Both the position numbers and the translations under genes were made by a program. A stretch of 64,000 nt of DNA from Verrucomicrobiota bacterium (GTDB taxonomy: Bacteria > Verrucomicrobiota > Verrucomicrobiia > Verrucomicrobiales > Verrucomicrobiaceae). The stretch is taken from assembly GCA_017301975.1 (NCBI GenBank), contig JAFLEI010000017.1:80897-144896 (forward strand). The letters are read 5' to 3'. Shown piece after piece: positions 45,574 through 54,344 of this stretch; the first letter of the stretch is position 1, and each line of letters starts with the position of its first letter. Under the pieces are notes generated by a model. That model did not search any database, was not told where the DNA came from, and saw only the letters and a list, made by a program, of their open reading frames with translations.

Positions 45574-46473
45574 TCAGAGATTGCTGACAAGAAGGGAGGG
45601 ATTCGTCACAATGACTTCATTGTTCTCCTCCCTGGCCTTGGCCGCAAATTCTTGCAGCGAATCCCGGTCACTGTAGGAGGCTGTCAGCACGTCGAGCTTG
45701 CGAAGATCCACGCAGACTTGTTCGGCCACTTCATGCATTTGACTGCCGGGTTTTGGTGACTTCACCACCACCATGCAGTCGTCCGGAAGCTGCCCGCCAT
45801 CTCTGATGCGCTTCAAGCCTCCCACCACCTGATCTCCCTTGCGCAGGATTTCGGTGGTATCGCGCAAATTGAGGTGAAGAGCTCGGATAGCTCGGACAGG
45901 CACGGAATGACTTTGGTGAACAAAGGGAAATTTCATGCGATAGATGTCGGTGCCGACCTCCAGCGGTTGATACAGTTTGGAAAGATCCCACTGCATGAGG
46001 TGATCATGGATCGCTTCACGCATGAGCTGTTCCTGATATTCTTTCGGCTGCGCGAACTGGCGGCGCACATAGTGCGCGAAAAGCGCCTTCAGCTTGTCGG
46101 AAGGACTGGGCGTCATGGCCACGCGAACGTCACTGAAGCAAAATAGGGTCTTTCTCGGCCTTACCAGGAAATTGAAGGCGGCAGACAGATTGGGAGCCCC
46201 TCCTTGGAGGGAAAGGCAGCCGTCAACTGGCGTATTGGCCTTGGGGCTCAGGCGATTAATTTCGCTTTCGATGGCTTTGATGCCCTGACGATACACGGCC
46301 CCGTCAAGTTCATCGAAAAAGCCGGTGACACGCGTAGACCGCCGCTTTTCGAGGAGAAATCCCAGGTAACCCAACTCCTCACAGAGAATCAAAATTCCGA
46401 CGTTCACAAACTCCTCCGTCTCCCGGTAGGGGAGGAAGCGGACAACTGCATATTTGCACAGATGTTGGTTCAT
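45574..46473 (-). CDS. DUF3037 family protein
   Basis: 299 aa starting MNQHLCKYAVVRFLPYRETEE, FVNVGILILCEE, the DUF3037 hallmark (YxVVRFxPxxxxxEFVNVGVLLxC). The rest is helical (FFDELDGAVYRQGIKAIESE) with a C-terminal part of unknown fold. It follows the HipA-like gene by 14 bp on the same strand; the two families are frequent neighbours. Biochemical role unknown. Confidence 0.85.
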   Translation of the reverse strand: MNQHLCKYAVVRFLPYRETEEFVNVGILILCEELGYLGFLLEKRRSTRVTGFFDELDGAVYRQGIKAIESEINRLSPKANTPVDGCLSLQGGAPNLSAAFNFLVRPRKTLFCFSDVRVAMTPSPSDKLKALFAHYVRRQFAQPKEYQEQLMREAIHDHLMQWDLSKLYQPLEVGTDIYRMKFPFVHQSHSVPVRAIRALHLNLRDTTEILRKGDQVVGGLKRIRDGGQLPDDCMVVVKSPKPGSQMHEVAEQVCVDLRKLDVLTASYSDRDSLQEFAAKAREENNEVIVTNPSLLVSNL

Positions 46474-46487
46474 AAGACGAGGAAGAA

Positions 46488-47207
46488 TTAAGGCAGGGGA
46501 CGGGAAAGTAATATACGTACGTTTTCGACAAAATCACCTGTGTCTTTCAGCCATTCCGCAGGAAGTTTGGCAAGAATAGACTCCAATTGGCTGCGCCCAC
46601 CAGCCAGCCAAGTTCGTATTTCGTCGCCTTGAGCGCCTGCCCAGCATGCCTGCCAGTCGTCTCGGAAAATATGGAATTTCTGAGCCTCTCGGATGGGAAT
46701 GGCCGGCAGTGTCAAATGATGATCGATAACCCACAGTGCTTTCTGCGGTGCCTGCCATAGGAGATTCGGGTTGGCATCTTGGCGGTCGCCATTGTGGATC
46801 CAATGGTCGAATGCTAGTACCCGTTGTCTCTCCGTGATTGGGACGTCCTTGGTCGAGGCTTTTGGGAAAGTGTCTGCCAGATCTACCGCCTGCGAGCCAA
46901 ATGCCCAGCCGGGAACCAGATCATAGTCCGAGTAAATGCTTGCATTCAACAAAGGCGCGGGCAGCCACGCAATGCAAACCGATGGGCACCGCAGCCCCAG
47001 TGCATGAGCAAGGCTGCTGCACACCCACTCGCATACCAGCGGCAGCATGTCCGAGCGGCGTGTCTTGATGAAGTATCGCTGCCCGTCCGAAGCCTGGCAT
47101 TCCAGCGGGCGTAGGATGCTGGCGGGCTCCCGACCCAGGATTTCGGTGATGAGAAGCCGTCCATCAACAAAAGCTGAACTAGGGGGAGTGGGAATATCCG
47201 AGTTCAT
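46488..47207 (-). CDS. HipA-like kinase-fold protein
   Basis: 239 aa. FDHWIHNGDRQDANPNLLW gives the HxGDRxxxN catalytic loop of HipA-type kinases, and WVIDHHLTL the following metal-binding Asp. An N-terminal GQRYFIKTRRSD holds the likely ATP-binding Lys. It is shorter than HipA (about 440 aa), fitting the compact HipA-like family that accompanies DUF3037. No HipB-type HTH partner is adjacent, so classic toxin-antitoxin activity is not supported. Confidence 0.8.
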   Translation of the reverse strand: MNSDIPTPPSSAFVDGRLLITEILGREPASILRPLECQASDGQRYFIKTRRSDMLPLVCEWVCSSLAHALGLRCPSVCIAWLPAPLLNASIYSDYDLVPGWAFGSQAVDLADTFPKASTKDVPITERQRVLAFDHWIHNGDRQDANPNLLWQAPQKALWVIDHHLTLPAIPIREAQKFHIFRDDWQACWAGAQGDEIRTWLAGGRSQLESILAKLPAEWLKDTGDFVENVRILLSRPLP

Positions 47208-47255
47208 CGTATGAAACGATGTTTATCCGCAATGCAGCCGCTCTGTAAAGACCTA

Positions 47256-47338
47256 TTAAAACTCGGGCGCTTTCTCGGACTGGAAGATGTCGAGGCGGGA
47301 GTCGCTGGTGAGGATGATGCGGAGGTGGTGGCACTCCT
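47256..47338 (-). pseudogene. C-terminal relic of an unknown protein
   Basis: An open frame without start, ECHHLRIILTSDSRLDIFQS then EKAPEF and stop, directly after the SGNH fragment. It looks like the last 26 residues of a lost gene. No family recognised. Confidence 0.3.
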
Positions 47339-47343
47339 CAGCC

Positions 47344-47865
47344 TCACTTCCCCCCATTCAAAACCCCCAGCACCTGCGGAATGATCTTCGCGGCGAAGAG
47401 GTCGTGACCACGGTCATTGGGGTGCAGGCCGCCCAGCACGCCGTTCTTCACGGCGAGGGAGCGGGCGACGGTGGGGCCGAGGTCGATGAGGGTGAGTTTT
47501 TTGTCTGAGGGGTGGGTTTGCTGATGGGTGGCGACGGCGTGCTTGAGCTCTTTGGCGTAGTACTGGCCGAAGGGGATGAGGAGGATGATGTGGGCGTCGG
47601 GGGCGCTTTTGCGGAGGGCGGCGAGGCTTTGGATGATGCTGGCCTGGGTGTCGCTGGGGTTGGACTTGTGGAGGGCGTCGTTGGTGCCGTCATTGATGAG
47701 GATCAGAGAGGGCTCGTGGCCGGGCTGGCCATCGGCGCTGAGGTGGCCCTTGGAGTCGAGGAGGGAGCGGTTGTTGCCTTCGATTGAGGAGGAAGAGGAA
47801 GGGGCGGCGCTGAGGGATGGCGAACCTCTGTCGTGAAAGCGGGATGGAAGGAATCGAGGCCCCAT
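47344..47865 (-). pseudogene. SGNH/GDSL hydrolase, N-terminus missing
   Basis: Keeps the GTND block (LILINDGTNDALHK) and the C-terminal catalytic D-x-x-H-like block (GLHPNDRGHDLFAAKI), but the GDS block with the nucleophilic Ser is absent. The first ~35 residues are Ser-rich sequence unlike the family. So it is a 5'-truncated esterase gene next to a simple-sequence tract (47894-47950). Confidence 0.65.
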
Positions 47866-47893
47866 TCTTCGCTGAAGCTACGAAGGGCGGGCT

Positions 47894-47950
47894 GAGTTCG
47901 AGTTCGAGTTCGAGTTCGAGTAGGAGGACGAAGACGAAGACGAAGACGAA
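47894..47950. repeat. Simple-sequence repeats (GAGTTC)n and (GACGAA)n
   Basis: Four GAGTTC units (47894-47917) followed after a short spacer by four GACGAA units (47927-47950), intergenic. Confidence 0.9.
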
Positions 47951-47994
47951 GAAGGAAATTCGCCGAGGAGGGAGAGGCGCTGATGCGGCGCGGC

Positions 47995-50670
47995 TCAGTA
48001 GCGGTCGAATTCTTCGAGGGGGATTTCGGTGCTGGTGGCGTTGCCGTTGACGACTTTGTGGAGCGTGAGCGTGAAGACGTCGGTGTAGATATGGGTGGTG
48101 GTGCCTTCCGTCCGTCTCTGGGTGGCGTAGATCATCGGATCATCGCTGCGGGTGGCGTGGCGGCCGCGTGTGAAGTCGCAGCGGACCATGTCCCAGCCGT
48201 AGCCGGTGCAGTAGAGGATGCCGTAGGTGCCGTCGGGGATGTGGTCGAAGGTGAACTTGTCGCCGCCGCATACGTAGAAGGAGGCGACGAGCTGGCCGCC
48301 ACGGATGATCTTGACCAAGGCGTCTTCGGTGAGGCCGTTGTCGATGGTGAGCTTGCCTTTGCCTTCGCCGCCTTTGAGGGTGTCTTTGATCACGACGCCG
48401 GAGGCGAGGCGCGTATCGCTGGGGAGGTGCTCCAGATCTTTTTCAGGTGGGGCGGGTGCGGGTGTGGGTGGCGGAACTGGCGGGGTGGACGTGGTGGTGG
48501 AGGGAAGGGTGGGCGTGGTGACGATGGGTTCGGCGCCGGTGGTGGAGGCAGTCGTGGGCGGCGCGGGCTGCCCGGCGGGCCGGAACTCGGCGGCGAGCTT
48601 GCGGGCGGCTTCGAGCTGAGAAGGATCCATGCTGGCTTCGAGCGCGCGGAGGATGCCCTTGGCTGCGTCATAGCCCTGTTCGGCGGCGAGGCTGTACCAG
48701 GCCCAGGCTTCGAGCTTGTTGGGCGGCTGGCTGCTCTGGCTGATGAGGCCGAGCTGGTACTGCGCCTCGGCCTGGCCCTGCGCGGCGGCCTGGCGAAACC
48801 ACTCGGCTGCGGCGGCGGCATCCTTGCGGACGCCGATGCCCTGAAGGCAGGCCCTGCCCATGGCGAGCTGGGCGTAGGGATTTCCGAGGCCTGCGGCTTT
48901 GCGGAACCAGCTCACGGCTTCGGTCTCGCTTTGGAGGACGCCGTTGCCGCTGGCGTAGCACATGGCCAGATTATAACAGGCGCGGGCGATGCCCTGATCT
49001 GCCGCGAGGCGGAAGAGGCGCACGGCTTCGATGGGATTTTTGGCCACGCCGATGCCATCGAGATAGAAGACGCCGAGATTGGTCTGGGCGCTGGCATAGC
49101 CTTGCTCGGCGGCTTTTTGGTACCACTTCGCGGCTTCGGCGGTGTCCTGGGCCAGGCCGGTGCCGCTTTCAAGGAAGGTGCCCAGCTTGTACTGCGCGTC
49201 GGCCTCGCCCTGTTCAGCGGCTTTGCGCAGCCATTCCACGGCTTCGGCGAGGTCCTTTTCTGTCCCGCGCCCTTCGGCAAGGCAGAGGCCCAAAGCGGCC
49301 TGCGCCTCGGCCATGCCCTGCGCGGCGGCTTTGCGATACCAGAGCACGGCCTGGGCATCGTCCTGGGCGACGCCGTAACCTTCGGCAAAGGCGAGGCCGA
49401 GTTCATACTGGGCCTGGGGGTTGTTTTGCTCGGCTGCTTTGAGGAACCACTTGGCGGCTTCCGTGTCATCGCGGGGGACGCCATCGCCAAGGCTGAGCTG
49501 TTTGCCGAGGCAGTACTGGGCGAACACTTCGCCCTGCACGGCGGCTTTGCGAAACCACTGCACGGCTTCGGCGGCGCTTTTCTCCACGCCTTCGCCTTCG
49601 AAGTAGCAGCGGCCTATTTCGTACTGGGCTTCGGCGAGGCCCTGGTCTGCGGCCAGGCGCATCCAGCGCAGGCCTTCGCTGAAGTCCTTCACGACGCCGA
49701 CGCCTCGGAGGTAGAACTCGCCGAGGTCAAACTGTGCGCCGGAGTCTCCCTGCGCGGCGGCTTTGCGGATCCACGTGAGCGCGGCGATCTCGTCTTTGGC
49801 AATGCCATTGCCCTGGAGGTAGGCGCCGCCGAGGAGGTACTGCGCCCGGCCATCGCCATGGTCTGCGGCGAGGCGGAGCCACTTGACGGCCTCTGCGGCG
49901 TCTTTCGTCACGCCTTCGCCATTGATCAGCCGCTGGCCGAGGAGGCGCTGCGCCTGCACGTTTCCCTGCCCGGCGAGGGCGCGGAGCTCGGGCAGCGGGG
50001 TGGTATCGGAAGGTATTGAGGGAGAGCTTGTGGTAGGTAGTGGTGGTGGTGGCGACGGGGGGCTCTCCGAGGTGGTGATGGAGGCCGTGGTGAGGGCGGG
50101 CGGTGTCGCGGGAGGCTGGCTGGAGGAGGATTGGGTGGTGAACTGGAGGAAGAAGGCGAGCATGAGCACGGAGGCGCCTGCGGACAGGCCGATGGCGATG
50201 CGGGTGGCCATGCTGGCGGGTTTTTTGGCACGGCGCTGCGGCGGCTCCTGGTGTGGCTGGGAGTCGCTACGGGGGCGGGCTGCGCGTGGCGGCGGGGTGG
50301 AGGGGACCTCCCAGGGCTGCTGCGGGGGCGGGGGTGGCTGTGAAAGAGCGGGTGGCTGCTGCTGCTGGGCGGCAAAGGGCCGCTTGGGCGGGGGCAGGGG
50401 CAGGGAGGAGGGCGAGTGACGAGATGAAGCGCGGCTGCTGGAGGCGGCTTTTGATTCAAAGGGGAAGGCCCCATCCGGCACGGCCTGCAGCGCGGCGTAG
50501 GCGGCTTTGACCTCGGCGCTCTTGGCATTGGCCTTGGCAATGAGCTCGGGCTGGCCTTCAAAGCGGCCGACGCACCAGACGAGGAGGGCATCCTGATAGG
50601 CGGTGGTGAGTTGCGCCCGGGAAATGGGGGCGGTGAGATCGAGAATGCGCAGGGCGTCGGTAGTCGTCAT
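47995..50670 (-). CDS. Sel1-repeat membrane protein with J-like N-terminus
   Basis: 891 aa. The N-terminal ~70 residues (ALRILDLTAPISRAQLTTAY; AKANAKSAEVKAAYAALQAV) resemble a divergent J-domain helix pair, without a clear HPD. A Pro-rich region leads to one transmembrane helix (about 160-180, IAIGLSAGASVLMLAFFLQF). Then follow about 12 Sel1 repeats of 36 aa (A-x-x-G-x-A-x-A-x-x-x-LG). The C-terminal ~130 residues form a beta-rich domain (TIDNGLTEDALVKIIRGGQL; VCGGDKFTFDHIPDGTYGIL). Probably a membrane scaffold with the repeats on the far side. Partners unknown. Confidence 0.8.
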   Translation of the reverse strand: MTTTDALRILDLTAPISRAQLTTAYQDALLVWCVGRFEGQPELIAKANAKSAEVKAAYAALQAVPDGAFPFESKAASSSRASSRHSPSSLPLPPPKRPFAAQQQQPPALSQPPPPPQQPWEVPSTPPPRAARPRSDSQPHQEPPQRRAKKPASMATRIAIGLSAGASVLMLAFFLQFTTQSSSSQPPATPPALTTASITTSESPPSPPPPLPTTSSPSIPSDTTPLPELRALAGQGNVQAQRLLGQRLINGEGVTKDAAEAVKWLRLAADHGDGRAQYLLGGAYLQGNGIAKDEIAALTWIRKAAAQGDSGAQFDLGEFYLRGVGVVKDFSEGLRWMRLAADQGLAEAQYEIGRCYFEGEGVEKSAAEAVQWFRKAAVQGEVFAQYCLGKQLSLGDGVPRDDTEAAKWFLKAAEQNNPQAQYELGLAFAEGYGVAQDDAQAVLWYRKAAAQGMAEAQAALGLCLAEGRGTEKDLAEAVEWLRKAAEQGEADAQYKLGTFLESGTGLAQDTAEAAKWYQKAAEQGYASAQTNLGVFYLDGIGVAKNPIEAVRLFRLAADQGIARACYNLAMCYASGNGVLQSETEAVSWFRKAAGLGNPYAQLAMGRACLQGIGVRKDAAAAAEWFRQAAAQGQAEAQYQLGLISQSSQPPNKLEAWAWYSLAAEQGYDAAKGILRALEASMDPSQLEAARKLAAEFRPAGQPAPPTTASTTGAEPIVTTPTLPSTTTSTPPVPPPTPAPAPPEKDLEHLPSDTRLASGVVIKDTLKGGEGKGKLTIDNGLTEDALVKIIRGGQLVASFYVCGGDKFTFDHIPDGTYGILYCTGYGWDMVRCDFTRGRHATRSDDPMIYATQRRTEGTTTHIYTDVFTLTLHKVVNGNATSTEIPLEEFDRY

Positions 50671-50923
50671 AGGGCCGAAGCTGTGAGAGAAGCGTGGAAA
50701 CGCGGGGTGTCACCCTAGATTTTGTTTGAAGGGGAATTTGGCGAAGGCGGACGGAGAGGGGTGCTTGGCCGCTGCGCCGGGGGGGCTGGCTGGCGAGCGG
50801 GCGGGCCGCGTGGCCGCGTGGCCGCGTGAATGGGGCATGCTGCGGCTGCGGCTTTCTCAGCGCCTGCGCCGGGTGCCGTGCTGATTGCGACTTTCGCGGG
50901 CGCGAAGGCCGGATGGGGGTGGC

Positions 50924-52060
50924 TCAGCCCAGAGGCTTGAGCCGGAGCTGGCGCAGCGTGTAGAAGGGTGCGTCTGATTCCTTCATGCGCCGGGCTCCGA
51001 TCTTGCGCTGTGGGCCGAACTGATCGCGCTGCGCACTGAAGATGCCTTCCACGAATTCCTTGCTGCCCAGAGCCACGCCATCGCTGAAGTAGCGCACGCG
51101 CAGCCGCACGAGCTCGGCGGGACTGAGCCTGCCTTTCTCCGCCAGCACGGCGCGTGCGGAGCCGGCGCTGATGCCACGAGATACCACCTTCTCATTCTGC
51201 GCGTCTTTGATCTCGCGGCCTTCAGCGTGGAGGAGGCAGCGGTAGGCTTCGGCAGCACCGGCGCTCTTCCAGCCGTCCACCGGTTTGCCCAGGGCTTTGC
51301 AGAGTCCGCGCTGGGCCCTGCGGCTGCCGCCGAGAGCCTCGGCGTAGCCGCACCAGCGGTAGTCCTTCGGATCTTTGACGAGGCCGGCGCGAAGGGGATT
51401 GAGATCGATGTAGGAGGCCATGGTGCGCAATGCTTCGCCTTTGCCTTCGACGAGCACGCTTTTGAAGCGATCCATCCACAGCGTGCCACGCCTGCGGCGG
51501 CGTTTGTTGAACCAGCGGCTGAAGCGCTCTTTGATTTCTTTGACGAAGAGGGAGAGATCGCAGAAGCGCTTTTTGATCGCCGCCAGCCGCTGCTCGGCGA
51601 GGACGGCCATGCCGCGCGCGCGGAAATCGGCGAGTTCATCGCGCAAAAGCCCCAGATAAGCGCGGCTGTAGAGTGTGCGCAGGTGATCGAACAGCCGCGC
51701 CTCGCCCTCGGGCCCCTCAAAGCGCTGCAGCCAGGTGGCGCGGTGGGGAACCTCCGCGAGAAGGTGGAAGTGATTTCCCATGATGCAGTAGGTCACCACC
51801 TTGATGCCGGAGAATTCGGCCATGCGCCAGATGACGCGGCGCAGCGCCTCCTTTTCCACCTCATCAAACAGCATCTCGCCGCCGCAGGTGCGTGACATGA
51901 CGTGGTAGCAGTAGGACTCCAGCGGCCCTTTGCCCAGCACCCGAAACCGCCCGCCCGACCACGAACGCGCGCCGGGATAGAGCCCCGTTTTCGCATTCAC
52001 ACCGACAAGCTGCTCTTCGAGCGGGAGCGCCTGAGAATCAGGGGGTTGAGCAAGTTTCAT
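50924..52060 (-). CDS. REP-associated tyrosine transposase (RAYT, Y1_Tnp)
   Basis: 378 aa. YHVMSRTCGGEMLF, KVVTYCIMGNHFHLLAEVP (HFH as the HUH metal site) and LWMDRFKSVLVEGKG...YIDLNPLRAGLVKDPKDYRW define the RAYT family. The catalytic Tyr should lie in the helix with LFVKEIKERFSRWFN nearby; which Tyr cannot be fixed by eye. RAYTs cut single-stranded REP hairpins. Palindromic REP clusters lie at 41.7-42.1 and 60.6-61.0 kb, so this is their likely enzyme. A perfect AATGCC-T-GGCATT palindrome lies 45 bp upstream of its start. Confidence 0.9.
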   Translation of the reverse strand: MKLAQPPDSQALPLEEQLVGVNAKTGLYPGARSWSGGRFRVLGKGPLESYCYHVMSRTCGGEMLFDEVEKEALRRVIWRMAEFSGIKVVTYCIMGNHFHLLAEVPHRATWLQRFEGPEGEARLFDHLRTLYSRAYLGLLRDELADFRARGMAVLAEQRLAAIKKRFCDLSLFVKEIKERFSRWFNKRRRRRGTLWMDRFKSVLVEGKGEALRTMASYIDLNPLRAGLVKDPKDYRWCGYAEALGGSRRAQRGLCKALGKPVDGWKSAGAAEAYRCLLHAEGREIKDAQNEKVVSRGISAGSARAVLAEKGRLSPAELVRLRVRYFSDGVALGSKEFVEGIFSAQRDQFGPQRKIGARRMKESDAPFYTLRQLRLKPLG

Positions 52061-52170
52061 GGCGCGGACAATGCAGCGAACAGCGCTGGGCGCAATGACT
52101 AAATGCCTGGCATTATGTGATGTGCTCGTCGTGGATGGGATTCATCGCTGTGGCGCTGACCTTGCCTTTC

Positions 52171-52304
52171 TGAATGCCACGCAGGCGGAGGTGACCGGCG
52201 GCTGGTGGCGCAGCCCGCAGAGTGCGGCGTCTTACACCTTTGAACTCAAAAAAGTCGATGGAGTCTGGGTGGTGACCGGGGAGCGCCTGAACGCGGAATC
52301 CTGA
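52171..52304 (+). pseudogene. C-terminal fragment of an unknown protein
   Basis: The reading frame ending at 52304 gives QAEVTGGWWRSPQSAASYTF and ELKKVDGVWVVTGERLNAES, which reads like the last beta-strands of a secreted NTF2-like or similar protein. The part before it (from 52059) overlaps the RAYT start and has no such character, so the gene is probably truncated at the palindrome near 52103. Confidence 0.35.
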
Positions 52305-52437
52305 GGTGAGGGGGGCTGCCAGCGAGGCTGTGGGAGATGAGATGGAGCGTGCTTGTTGCTGAGGCGGAGAGAGGCTTGTTCATGAAATCATCGAAGATCA
52401 GGGCTGCGGCTGGCGTAGTTGCCGGCCCGGCATCATC

Positions 52438-53037
52438 ATGCGCTCTGCCATTCCATCCATCCTGCTATTGCTGTCGTCCCTGGCGTGGGCGGCCGAGCCG
52501 GTGATGCTGGAGAATGGGAAGTCGCCGGATGGGAAGTATTTCACGCGCATCCAGCCGCCGGTGGAGCCGGGGACCGTGATCTCCATGGAGGTTTGCAAAG
52601 TGAAGGATGGTGCGGTGGTGGGGAGGACGGCGGCAGGCGGCTATGCTCCATTTCCCCTGGTGGCGGATGAGGTGAACACCGCCGTGCTGTGGTCTCCGGA
52701 TTCCAAGCATCTGGCGCTGATGACGCGGGGGACCAAGCGCACGTGGGAATTGAGTTTGTTTCAAATCACGGACACGGGCATGGCAGAAATCATCCTGCCC
52801 GATGCGACGGAGCGGGCCTTGCAGGTGGTGAAGTCCACGGCGACGAACCGCAGCCTGCATCAGCGGCCGCTGAGGTGGGCGGACAACTGCACGCTGACGG
52901 TGCGTGCCAGCGGCGATGCGGTGAACCCGGACGGAAGCAGCATTCCTCTGTGGTATGAGGTGGATGTGACCTATGACATCGTGCAGAAAAAAGTGTCTGC
53001 CTCCAAGCTCATCGAAGTGAAACCGAATGAGGGATGA
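52438..53037 (+). CDS. Secreted protein, unknown
   Basis: 199 aa with signal peptide (RSAIPSILLLLSSLAWAAEP). Beta-rich; LWSPDSKHLALMTRGTKRTW is like one blade of a WD/TolB-type propeller, but only one such unit is seen. ATG 52438 is preceded by GGCCCGGCATCATC without a clear Shine-Dalgarno. Seven bp before the next gene's possible start, so likely co-transcribed. Confidence 0.6.
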   Translation: MRSAIPSILLLLSSLAWAAEPVMLENGKSPDGKYFTRIQPPVEPGTVISMEVCKVKDGAVVGRTAAGGYAPFPLVADEVNTAVLWSPDSKHLALMTRGTKRTWELSLFQITDTGMAEIILPDATERALQVVKSTATNRSLHQRPLRWADNCTLTVRASGDAVNPDGSSIPLWYEVDVTYDIVQKKVSASKLIEVKPNEG

Positions 53038-53061
53038 TGCATTGTGTGGGACACTGCCGCC

Positions 53062-53670
53062 ATGAAACTCATGCTCACCACCTGCCTTCTGATTCTTGCC
53101 ACCTGCGTCGCTGGGCCGGCGGCGGAGAGGCCGGTGGCGGAGAGGCCGGTGGCGGAGAGGCCGGCGGCGGAGAGGCCGGTGGCGGAGAGGCCGGTGGCGG
53201 CGGAGATCGTGGATGTGCCTGCGGAGCGGCGGGACTGGGGGCTGCCCATCGGCAATGTGCGGGTGAGGTTTGCGGACGGGCATGCGGAAAGGTGGACGCT
53301 GCAGGGGCGCTGCATGGAGCTGCGCCAGTCGGCTTCAGGAAGGGTGGGCTGGTCACGCTACACCCGCCGCAACTCGCATGGAGAACCCGTGAACAACGTG
53401 CTGCGGGTGATGGTGACGAACTCCCACTGGCAGGATTTTCAGGCAGCACTGCCGTTTATCCGGGACTGGGACTTTGCGGAGGGGGATGAGGCTGTGGTCG
53501 TCGTGTCCGGAAGCCGCCATGGAGCGGGGGTGATGCAGTGCTTCTCGCTGAAGACAGGGAAGCTGATTGGCACCGCGAAGGAGGGCACGTCGAAGGAGGT
53601 GCAGCCCGAGTGGGCGAGGAAGTTTATGGAGGGGCGGGAGAAAAAGGCGGAGGCTGAGCAGGAACAGTGA
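53062..53670 (+). CDS. Secreted protein with AERPV repeats
   Basis: 202 aa from ATG 53062 (MKLMLTTCLLILATCVAGPA). Five AERPV/A units follow directly after the signal, encoded by a 15-bp tandem repeat. The rest is a small domain (WGLPIGNVRVRFADGHAERW; GRVGWSRYTRRNSHGEPVNN) recalling WG-type or beta-propeller repeats, and a charged tail (EGREKKAEAEQEQ). The upstream start 53044 would displace the signal peptide. Confidence 0.6.
   Translation: MKLMLTTCLLILATCVAGPAAERPVAERPVAERPAAERPVAERPVAAEIVDVPAERRDWGLPIGNVRVRFADGHAERWTLQGRCMELRQSASGRVGWSRYTRRNSHGEPVNNVLRVMVTNSHWQDFQAALPFIRDWDFAEGDEAVVVVSGSRHGAGVMQCFSLKTGKLIGTAKEGTSKEVQPEWARKFMEGREKKAEAEQEQ
53119..53200 (+). repeat. 15-bp coding tandem repeat
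   Basis: GCGGAGAGGCCGGTG repeated five times with one variant, encoding A-E-R-P-V just after the signal peptide. Unit length keeps the frame on slippage. Confidence 0.9.
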
Positions 53671-53679
53671 ACTGTGCAC

Positions 53680-53722
53680 TGTTCACTGTTCACTGTTCAC
53701 TGTTCACTGTTCACTGTTCACT
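53680..53722 (+). repeat. 7-bp tandem repeat (GTTCACT)n
   Basis: About six GTTCACT units directly after the previous stop and 34 bp before the next gene. Noncoding. Copy number could alter spacing to the downstream start. Confidence 0.9.
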
Positions 53723-53755
53723 TTGGCTGGGTGAAGGTGCTTTCAAAGTCATTCC

Positions 53756-54095
53756 ATGAAACTGAACTCCCACGACAAACCACGAAGCAACAGCGCGATC
53801 GTGATCAGCGGCTCGGTTTCCATGTTTGTGCTGTGCTACGTGGGCTTCCGCATCCAGCACTCCCAGCCGGGCCTTGCATCGCTCATCGGTTTCGGATCGT
53901 TCAGCCTGGTCTTTGCTGCCGCTGGTCTGGCGCAGCTTCGCAGCGGCTATCTGATGAGCAATCTTTCCCCGGGCAACAGGGGGGGCTCATCGGTCCAAGG
54001 CGCCGTGGCGGTTCATGGCTTCGACGATCTTTTACTTTGCCCTCGCGCTCGCCATAGTGGGGTTCGCCTCATGGCGTTACTGGCAGGGTGGCTGA
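53756..54095 (+). CDS. Small membrane protein, frameshifted at a G7 tract
   Basis: Residues 1-75 (MKLNSHDKPRSNSAIVISGS, then VSMFVLCYVGF and LIGFGSFSLVFAAAGLAQL) give two membrane segments. After GGGGGGG at 53978-53984 the same frame is nonsense, but the neighbouring frame continues sensibly with APWRFMASTIFYFALALAIV and GFASWRYWQGG, stop 54093-54095, a third membrane segment. One-base change in the G run restores a ~112-aa protein. Error or phase variation. Confidence 0.55.
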
Positions 54096-54344
54096 CGCGG
54101 TGAATGAGCCGGGTGAAAAGGGGTTGGATGCTCTGGATGCAGTCATGCCATGATGGAGTGTGGTAGGATCTGGTGCCTGAATTCGGGGATGCGGATGCCG
54201 GGGGCTTTTGAGGAGACGCATGCTTTTGACCGGCGGCGGGGCAGGGTAGGGTTTCACCCCATGGCCGGGCGGGGCGTGATGGGGAAGGGTCTGCTCATCG
54301 ATCAACCACCCGGCTGACGATGTTTGAACCCACCACCGACACCT

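Noticed and set aside
46488..47207. Classic HipBA toxin-antitoxin system
   Set aside because: No HipB-type HTH gene adjacent, and the protein is about half the length of HipA.
47983..50019. 678-aa plus-strand ORF
   Set aside because: Antisense of the Sel1-repeat gene; its Gly/Phe-rich repeats mirror the Sel1 units on the other strand.
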